From: Pseudolabrys sp.
GTDB lineage: Bacteria > Pseudomonadota > Alphaproteobacteria > Rhizobiales > Xanthobacteraceae
Length of the DNA: 11,598 bases
Direction of reading: 5' to 3'
Assembly (NCBI GenBank): GCA_029945495.1
Contig: JAQSCR010000480.1
Coordinates: 1 to 11,598 of the forward strand
The notes beneath the pieces were generated by a model. The model was not told where the DNA came from. It saw nothing but the letters and a program-made list of their open reading frames with translations, and ran no database searches. Shown one piece after another: positions 6,195-11,598 of the stretch. Numbering within the stretch: the first letter of the stretch is position 1; each line of letters starts with the position of its first letter. The position numbers and the translations under genes were made by a program.

Positions 6195-6956
6195 GCGCGC
6201 GAGCTGGCGCTCGAACATGGCGAAGATCTCGCACCAGTCGGCCTCCGCCGCATCGCGATCGTAAACGTCGCGGTCGGGCAAGGAATAGCCGTGGTTGGCG
6301 CCGGCATGCACATTGTGGCGATAGGTGACGTTGTCGCGGCCGACAAAAGCCTGTTCGAGCGCGGCGCGCGTTGCCGGCGGGGTGAGGTGATCGCGTTCGC
6401 CGAAGCCGCAATACATTTCGCCGCGCATGACATTCGCCAGCCGATGCGGCGAGTCGGCGGCGTCCGACACGAGCCGCGTGCCATGCAAGCAGGCATTCGC
6501 CCGAAACCGGTCGGGAAACTCCTGCGCGGCGTGAAACGCTAGGCGGCCGCCCAGGCAGAAGCCGACGGAGCCTGCGGCCGCGCGATTGACCGGCTGGTCG
6601 CCGCAGAAATCGAGGATCGCGGCAATATCGGTGATCGCGGTTTTCCGGCTGAGCGCCGTGGCGTGGCCGCGCATTTCCTCCTGCAGCGCGGCCGGCAAAG
6701 TATCGAACGACGCCATCTGGCCGGCGGCGTTGCGGCGCTCGTAACGGATTTTGCCGTCGCGATAAAACAGGTTCGGCGCCACGCAATAATAGCCTTGCGC
6801 CGCTACGCGGCGCGCGATCGCGAACAGTTCCTCGCGCAGGCCCCAGATGTCCATGAACAGCACCACCAGCGGGAACGGGCCGGCGGCCGCCGGATGGGCG
6901 GCATAGCCGTCCATGATTCCGTCCGGCGTGGGGATATCGATCGGCTTGCCAATCAT
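6186..6956 (-). CDS. Dienelactone hydrolase family protein
   Basis: A 256-residue alpha/beta hydrolase of the dienelactone hydrolase family; the classical reaction opens dienelactone to maleylacetate in chloroaromatic breakdown, but many family members have other or unknown lactone/ester substrates. The triad is visible: nucleophile C134 in GFCLGG, Asp189 in GERDHLTP, and His222 in ANHGY. The segment FMDIWGLREEL (34-44) stands where the classical enzyme has its active-site Glu loop, with Asp at 36. No signal peptide, so cytoplasmic. The family motif MIGKPIDIPTPDG supports the ATG at 6956-6954. No good Shine-Dalgarno is present; instead the start lies in the last of three 17-bp tandem repeats. 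It follows the binding-protein gene by 50 bp and is probably in the same transcript. Its 3' end overlaps the LysR gene. Confidence 0.9.
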   Translation of the reverse strand: MIGKPIDIPTPDGIMDGYAAHPAAAGPFPLVVLFMDIWGLREELFAIARRVAAQGYYCVAPNLFYRDGKIRYERRNAAGQMASFDTLPAALQEEMRGHATALSRKTAITDIAAILDFCGDQPVNRAAAGSVGFCLGGRLAFHAAQEFPDRFRANACLHGTRLVSDAADSPHRLANVMRGEMYCGFGERDHLTPPATRAALEQAFVGRDNVTYRHNVHAGANHGYSLPDRDVYDRDAAEADWCEIFAMFERQLARSA

Positions 6957-6994
6957 ATGGTTTTGCCGATCATATCGCTTTGCCGATCATGCCG
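6944..6994 (-). repeat. Three 17-bp tandem repeats carrying the hydrolase start codon
   Basis: Copies at 6944-6960, 6961-6977 and 6978-6994 share TTGCC(A/G)ATCAT on the plus strand with an exact 17-bp period. Read on the minus strand each copy begins ATGAT(C/T)GGCAA(A/G). Because 17 is not a multiple of three, the upstream two copies open short frames, MIGKAI (6990-6970) and MIGKTI (6973-6953). Each ends in TGA overlapping the next ATG as ATGA. The last ATG is the hydrolase start. Confidence 0.85.
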
Positions 6995-7006
6995 CGGTCG
7001 CGCGCG

Positions 7007-8050
7007 TCACTTGGAAAAATCAATATTCAGGCCCTTGATGATATCCGTCCACTGAACGCGGTCGGCGGCGACGCGCTCGCTCATCTTGCCCGGCGGCCCG
7101 CCGAGCACCTGCAGTCCGATCTTCTGGAATTTCTCGCGAACGTCGGGCTTGCGCAGGGAGGCCTCGATCGCGGCGTTGAGCTTGGCGACGATCGCCGGCG
7201 GCATGTTCGGCGGTCCGTAGATGCCGGTCCAGGTCGAACAGACCACGTCGATGCCGCTCTCTTTCAATGTCGGCAGGTTGGGCTGCGCTTCCAGTCGCTT
7301 GTCACCGGCGACCGCGATGATCACCTGTTCCATCCCCGGGCCGTAGGCCGGCGTGCCGAGATCGATCTGGCCGCCCATCAGGTCGAGAATGATTTGCTGG
7401 CCGCCGCGATAGGCAATGTAGTTGCCTTCGATCTTCGTCTGTTTCGCGAGCAGCACACCGCAGAGATGGCCCATGGTGCCGATGCCGGGATGGGCGATGC
7501 TGAGTTTGTGGTCTTTGGTTTCGGCGTAAGCGAGCAGATCCTTGATCGACTTGACGCCGACCTTGGGGTTGACCAGCACAGCGTTCGGCGTATCGGCCAC
7601 CAGGGAAATCGGCGTGAAATCCTTGTTGGCATCGTAGGTGATCGCCTTGTCCATCAGCGGGCGAAACACCATCGGGCCGATATTGGTTTGCAACAGCGTG
7701 TAGCCGTCGGGCTCGGCTCTGGCCACCGCCTGGACGCCAATCACGCTGCCGCCGCCCGGCCTGAATTCGACAACGACCGGCTGGCCGAGCGAGGCCGACA
7801 TATCCTGCGCGAGCGAGCGGGCGATCAGTTCCATCATGCCGCCCGCCGTCGAAGCGATCACCAGCGTGATCGGCCGCGCCGGCCAGTCCTCGGCAGACGC
7901 CGGCCGCGGCGCGCCGCCGAGCAGCGCCGTCACGGCGGCAAGAGCAATGGCGGGGACAAGAAAGGCTCGACGCAGCGATTGGCGTATGGCGCGACCTCCA
8001 TCGATTTCACATCGCGCAACTCTCGCGCAGATTGCGCCGGCAAGCAACAT
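7007..8050 (-). CDS. Bug/TctC-family tripartite tricarboxylate transporter substrate-binding protein
   Basis: A periplasmic binding protein of the Bug family, which captures small carboxylates or related ligands; the ligand is unknown. No membrane partners (TctA/TctB) are in the window, as is common for orphan Bug proteins. Family segments: WPARPITLVIASTAGGMMELIAR after the signal peptide (given here in parts: ARPITLV, TAGGMMELIAR), FRPGGGSVIG, ARAEPDGYTLL and GTMGHLCG. The signal peptide ends ASA|EDWP. The ATG at 8050-8048 gives 347 residues with a long 53-residue leader and no ribosome-binding site. A strong GGAGGT at 7999-7994 lies 6 nt before an ATA codon (7987-7985), from which the leader would be an ideal 32 residues, so the true start is uncertain. 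The stop is 50 bp before the hydrolase start; glmM ends 82 bp upstream. Confidence 0.85.
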   Translation of the reverse strand: MLLAGAICARVARCEIDGGRAIRQSLRRAFLVPAIALAAVTALLGGAPRPASAEDWPARPITLVIASTAGGMMELIARSLAQDMSASLGQPVVVEFRPGGGSVIGVQAVARAEPDGYTLLQTNIGPMVFRPLMDKAITYDANKDFTPISLVADTPNAVLVNPKVGVKSIKDLLAYAETKDHKLSIAHPGIGTMGHLCGVLLAKQTKIEGNYIAYRGGQQIILDLMGGQIDLGTPAYGPGMEQVIIAVAGDKRLEAQPNLPTLKESGIDVVCSTWTGIYGPPNMPPAIVAKLNAAIEASLRKPDVREKFQKIGLQVLGGPPGKMSERVAADRVQWTDIIKGLNIDFSK

Positions 8051-8071
8051 ATCCCATCGGCATGGGCCGCG

Positions 8072-8077
8072 ATTATA
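8072..8077 (-). promoter_or_regulatory. TATAAT -10 box upstream of the binding-protein gene
   Basis: A perfect TATAAT is read on the minus strand at 8077-8072, between the glmM stop and the binding-protein gene. No good -35 box lies 16-18 nt upstream. If used, transcription would begin near 8065. That is only about 15 nt from the ATG at 8050 but about 78 nt from the Shine-Dalgarno/ATA alternative. Confidence 0.35.
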
Positions 8078-8132
8078 TTCCGCTGCAACCGGCGGCGCGT
8101 CGGCGATCAGCTTTCGCCAGCGGCCAAGACCA

Positions 8133-9476
<1,344 letters not shown>

Positions 9477-9702
9477 GAAATCCCCTAACGCTGACTAAGT
9501 CTTCAAAGCCCCTAAAGGACCGCCGATGAGCGGGCAAGAGTGCCGGCAAGAGAACCAGCAAGTGCGCGGGCCACCCTGGGCCTCGGCATTCCAAGTCTTG
9601 TGCCCCAAGTCTTGCGGGCCGTTATAGTCGGCCAATCGGCGCACTTTACGTCAAAAATTATGAGTAATCATTACCGATTGCGGTTAACCGGCCGCGAAAA
9701 GG

Positions 9703-9722
9703 CCGGGGCCGCCCCGGTTTTT
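9703..9722 (+). terminator. Intrinsic-terminator-like hairpin in the lldD upstream region
   Basis: CCGGGG (9703-9708) pairs with CCCCGG (9712-9717) across a 3-nt loop and is followed directly by TTTTT (9718-9722); an AAAA tract lies just before it (9697-9700). In the plus direction this looks like a Rho-independent terminator, yet no plus-strand gene precedes it. An attenuator in the lldD leader or the end of a small RNA would explain it. Confidence 0.45.
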
Positions 9723-9786
9723 CGCCGCCGGCGCCGGGCATTTCGCCTGTTCCCGCCCTGTGCTAACCGGTTAATCCCGCGGTTTC

Positions 9787-9820
9787 GCTTAAAGACCAAG
9801 CCCAAGGCTTAAAGACCAAG
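9787..9820 (+). repeat. 14-bp direct repeat immediately upstream of the lldD-like gene
   Basis: GCTTAAAGACCAAG occurs at 9787-9800 and again at 9807-9820, a 20-bp period, ending 10 bp before the start codon. The two-turn spacing would place both copies on one face of the helix, as for a tandem regulator site; a replication-slippage duplication is the simple alternative. Confidence 0.75.
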
Positions 9821-9830
9821 AGCGCGCGCT

Positions 9831-11042
9831 ATGAAGAATGTCGCCTGTATCGATGACCTGCGCACCATCGCCAAGGCCAAGGTGCCGCGCGTCTTTTTCG
9901 ACTATGCCGAATCAGGCTCGTACAGCGAGCAGACCCTGCGCGCCAACCGCGCCGACCTCGAGGCGATCAGACTGCGTCAGCGCGTGCTGGTCGATGTCTC
10001 GGAGCGCAACCTGGCCACCACCGTGCTCGGGCAGAAGCTGGCCGCGCCGCTGATCCTGTCGCCGATCGGCCTGTTGGGGATGCAACACGGCGACGGCGAG
10101 ATTCTCGCCGCCCGCGCCGCCAATGAAGCCGGCATTCCGTTCACGCTGTCGACCATGTCGGTCGGCTCGATCGAGCACGTCGCCGCGGCGACCCACAAGC
10201 CGTTCTGGTTCCAGCTTTACGTCATCCGCGACCGCGGCTTCTCCAAGGCGCTGATGGATCGCGCCGTCGCCGCCAAGGTCAACACCTTAGTGCTGACCGT
10301 CGATTTGCAGGTGCTCGGCCAGCGCCACAAGGACGTCAGGAACGGCCTGACCGTGCCGCCGGAATTCCGCATCAAGAACGTCATCGACATTGCCACCAAG
10401 CCGGCCTGGGCCTGGAGCGTGCTCAACGGCAAGAGCAAGACCTTCGGCAACATCTCCGGCCACGTGCCGGGCATGGAGAACGTCAACTCGCTGGGGAAGT
10501 GGACGCAGGATCAGTTCGACCCGGCGCTGACCTGGAAGGATGTCGAGTGGATCAAGGATTACTGGCCGGGCCATCTCGTCATCAAGGGCATTCTCGACGT
10601 CGATGACGCCAGGACCGCCGTGAAGATGGGCGCCGACGCCATCGTCGTATCGAACCATGGCGGCCGCCAGCTCGACGGCACCTCATCGTCGATCTCGATG
10701 CTGCCGCGCGTCGCCGACGCGGTCGGCAGCGATACGGAAATTTTGTTCGACGGCGGCATTCGCACCGGCGCCGACATCGTGCGCGCCATCGCGCTCGGCG
10801 CGCGCGCCTGCCTGATCGGCCGCGCCTATGTCTGGGGATTGGGTGCCGGCGGGCAAGCGGGCGTCGCCAAGGCCATCGACATTCTGCGCAACGAACTCAG
10901 CGTCACCATGGCGCTGACCGGCGTCGGCAGAATCGCCGACATTGACGGCCGCGTGCTCGAAGGCGGCGAGGCGAAGGCGAAACCGGCTAAGGCCGCGAAG
11001 CCGAAAGCCAAAGCGCCGGCGAAGCCGAAGGCGGGCGGGTAG
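9831..11042 (+). CDS. lldD: FMN-dependent L-lactate dehydrogenase / alpha-hydroxy-acid oxidizing protein (LldD-like)
   Basis: An FMN TIM-barrel enzyme that oxidises an L-2-hydroxy acid, most likely L-lactate to pyruvate. E. coli LldD is membrane-associated and passes electrons to the respiratory chain. The 403 residues contain the family landmarks: Y25 in FFDYAESG, SPIG (77-80), QLY (128-130), TVD (156-158), the substrate-binding Arg about 165, K252 in VIKGIL, the catalytic base H276 with R279 in SNHGGRQLDG, and DGGIRTGAD (307-315) with GR (330-331) for FMN phosphate. Segments such as FGNISG and FDPALTWKDVEWI resemble LldD more than glycolate oxidase, though substrate is not proven. A Lys/Ala/Pro-rich tail (about 380-403) follows the barrel. 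There is no strong Shine-Dalgarno. The thioesterase gene begins 5 bp downstream. Confidence 0.88.
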   Translation: MKNVACIDDLRTIAKAKVPRVFFDYAESGSYSEQTLRANRADLEAIRLRQRVLVDVSERNLATTVLGQKLAAPLILSPIGLLGMQHGDGEILAARAANEAGIPFTLSTMSVGSIEHVAAATHKPFWFQLYVIRDRGFSKALMDRAVAAKVNTLVLTVDLQVLGQRHKDVRNGLTVPPEFRIKNVIDIATKPAWAWSVLNGKSKTFGNISGHVPGMENVNSLGKWTQDQFDPALTWKDVEWIKDYWPGHLVIKGILDVDDARTAVKMGADAIVVSNHGGRQLDGTSSSISMLPRVADAVGSDTEILFDGGIRTGADIVRAIALGARACLIGRAYVWGLGAGGQAGVAKAIDILRNELSVTMALTGVGRIADIDGRVLEGGEAKAKPAKAAKPKAKAPAKPKAGG

Positions 11043-11047
11043 ATCTT

Positions 11048-11488
11048 ATGTCTTCAGACCGGCCCACGCCGCTCAAGGCTTCCGCCTTCGCGCATTTCGG
11101 CGACATCACCACGCGCTGGATAGACAACGACGTCTACGGCCACGTCAACAATGTGGTCTATTACTCGTTCTTCGACACCGTGGTCGCCGAATATCTGGTG
11201 GCGCAGGGCGCGCTCGATTTTCACAAGGGCAGCACGATCGGCCTGGTGGTCGAGACCAAGTGCAGCTACTTCTCAGCCGTCGCCTTTCCCGACCGCGTGC
11301 GCGCCGGCCTGCGCGTCGCGCATCTCGGCATTTCCAGTGTGAAATACGAGATCGGCATTTTCCGCAATGACGAACAGACCGCCGCGGCGCAGGGCTATTT
11401 CATCCACGTCTATGTCGACCGCGCGAGCAACAAGCCAGTGCCGTTGCCGGATGCGTTGAAACAGGCGTTGCAGAGACTGGTGCGCTAG
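11048..11488 (+). CDS. 4HBT-family acyl-CoA thioesterase (hotdog fold)
   Basis: A 146-residue single hotdog-fold protein of the 4-hydroxybenzoyl-CoA thioesterase/YbgC-like family, expected to hydrolyse an acyl-CoA in the cytoplasm; substrate unknown. The active-site segment is RWIDNDVYGHVNNVVYYSFFD (23-43, in parts RWIDNDVYGH and VNNVVYYSFF), with D28 in the position of the catalytic acid. It is followed by the strands LVVETKCSYFSAV and RAGLRVAHLG. It starts 5 bp after the stop of the lldD-like gene with no independent ribosome-binding site of note, so co-transcription and translational coupling are likely. The length is typical and nothing appears truncated. Confidence 0.9.
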   Translation: MSSDRPTPLKASAFAHFGDITTRWIDNDVYGHVNNVVYYSFFDTVVAEYLVAQGALDFHKGSTIGLVVETKCSYFSAVAFPDRVRAGLRVAHLGISSVKYEIGIFRNDEQTAAAQGYFIHVYVDRASNKPVPLPDALKQALQRLVR

Positions 11489-11497
11489 CTTTCTTTT

Positions 11498-11520
11498 ACC
11501 CTCCCCCTTGCGGGGAGGGT
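11498..11520 (+). terminator. Strong hairpin after the thioesterase gene
   Basis: ACCCTCCCC (11498-11506) pairs perfectly with GGGGAGGGT (11512-11520) around a 5-nt loop, 9 nt beyond the stop codon. It probably ends the lldD-thioesterase message, although the T run lies before rather than after the stem. It is also the first arm of the dispersed repeat that follows. Confidence 0.55.
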
Positions 11521-11598
11521 CGGCGAACGAAGTGAGCCGGGGTGGGGGGTAACTGCGGACAAGCACGACCCCCACCCCGCTCGCTTCGCAAAAGCGCC
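11498..11598. repeat. REP-like palindromic element at the window end
   Basis: After the first hairpin, CGGGGTGGGG (from 11538) can pair with CCCCACCCCG (ending 11579), and GCTCGCTTCGC (11579-11589) begins a further arm cut by the window edge. Elements of this form (CCCTCCCC...GGGGTGGGG...CCCCACCCC) are dispersed in Bradyrhizobium-like genomes from memory; copy number was not checked. Confidence 0.65.

Larger units (their letters stand above)
9477..9830. other. 354-bp intergenic region between divergent glmM and lldD-like genes
   Basis: No convincing gene. It holds a 10-bp direct repeat CCAAGTCTTG at 9591-9600 and 9605-9614, each containing a CAAG/CTTG palindrome. It also holds small perfect palindromes: GTAATCATTAC (9664-9674), CGGTTAACCG (9681-9690) and TAACCGGTTA (9764-9773). 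A terminator-like hairpin and a 14-bp direct repeat are annotated separately. Promoters for both flanking genes should lie here, but I see no clear -35/-10 pair. Confidence 0.6.

Noticed and set aside
9540..9812. 90-codon plus-strand open frame in the glmM-lldD gap
   Set aside because: It reads through direct repeats, palindromes and the terminator-like hairpin, has no ribosome-binding site and an arginine-rich random composition. It is treated as non-coding.

Overview
The window is GC-rich chromosomal DNA whose gene content, codon use and repeats point to an alphaproteobacterium of the order Hyphomicrobiales (Rhizobiales), probably near Bradyrhizobium, Rhodopseudomonas or related Nitrobacteraceae/Xanthobacteraceae. 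The support is a serC-serA operon with a class-specific SerC, paired Omp25/31-type outer-membrane proteins, two consensus CtrA-like sites (TTAA-N7-TTAAC), an orphan Bug/TctC-type binding protein, and intergenic palindromes of the kind scattered through Bradyrhizobium-like genomes. The species cannot be fixed from sequence reading alone.

Layout, left to right. Positions 1-2677 (minus strand) hold the serine operon: serC (1505-2677), then serA (1-1386, cut by the window edge so that most of its ACT domain is missing). A 100-bp four-armed palindromic repeat separates the two genes. A probable serC leader RNA and promoter lie upstream of serC. Positions 2830-4646 (minus) hold two tandem paralogous outer-membrane beta-barrel genes, each with a perfect CtrA-type site 60-90 bp upstream of its start. 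Positions 4859-5137 (minus) hold a small unknown gene. Positions 5301-6194 (plus) hold a LysR-type regulator with an inverted repeat just before its start codon. It meets a dienelactone-hydrolase-family gene (6186-6956, minus) tail to tail with a 9-bp overlap. Upstream of the hydrolase on the same strand are a Bug-type solute-binding protein (7007-8050) and glmM (8133-9476), the phosphoglucosamine mutase of cell-wall precursor synthesis. After a 354-bp gap with repeats and a terminator-like hairpin come, on the plus strand, an LldD-like FMN-dependent L-lactate/alpha-hydroxy-acid dehydrogenase (9831-11042) and a 4HBT thioesterase (11048-11488). A palindromic repeat/terminator runs to the window end.

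How the genes work together: serC and serA carry out two consecutive steps of phosphorylated serine biosynthesis. glmM makes glucosamine-1-phosphate for peptidoglycan and LPS. The regulator, hydrolase and binding protein could form a small carboxylate/lactone uptake and breakdown group, but this is inferred from position only. The lactate dehydrogenase and thioesterase are probably co-transcribed.

Most of this is ordinary housekeeping and accessory metabolism, and I see no undescribed multi-gene system. The most unusual signals are small: a triplicated 17-bp start region before the hydrolase that creates two six-codon mini-ORFs chained by ATGA overlaps; a strong Shine-Dalgarno placed in front of an ATA codon in the binding-protein gene; the paired CtrA-like sites; and the structured serC leader.
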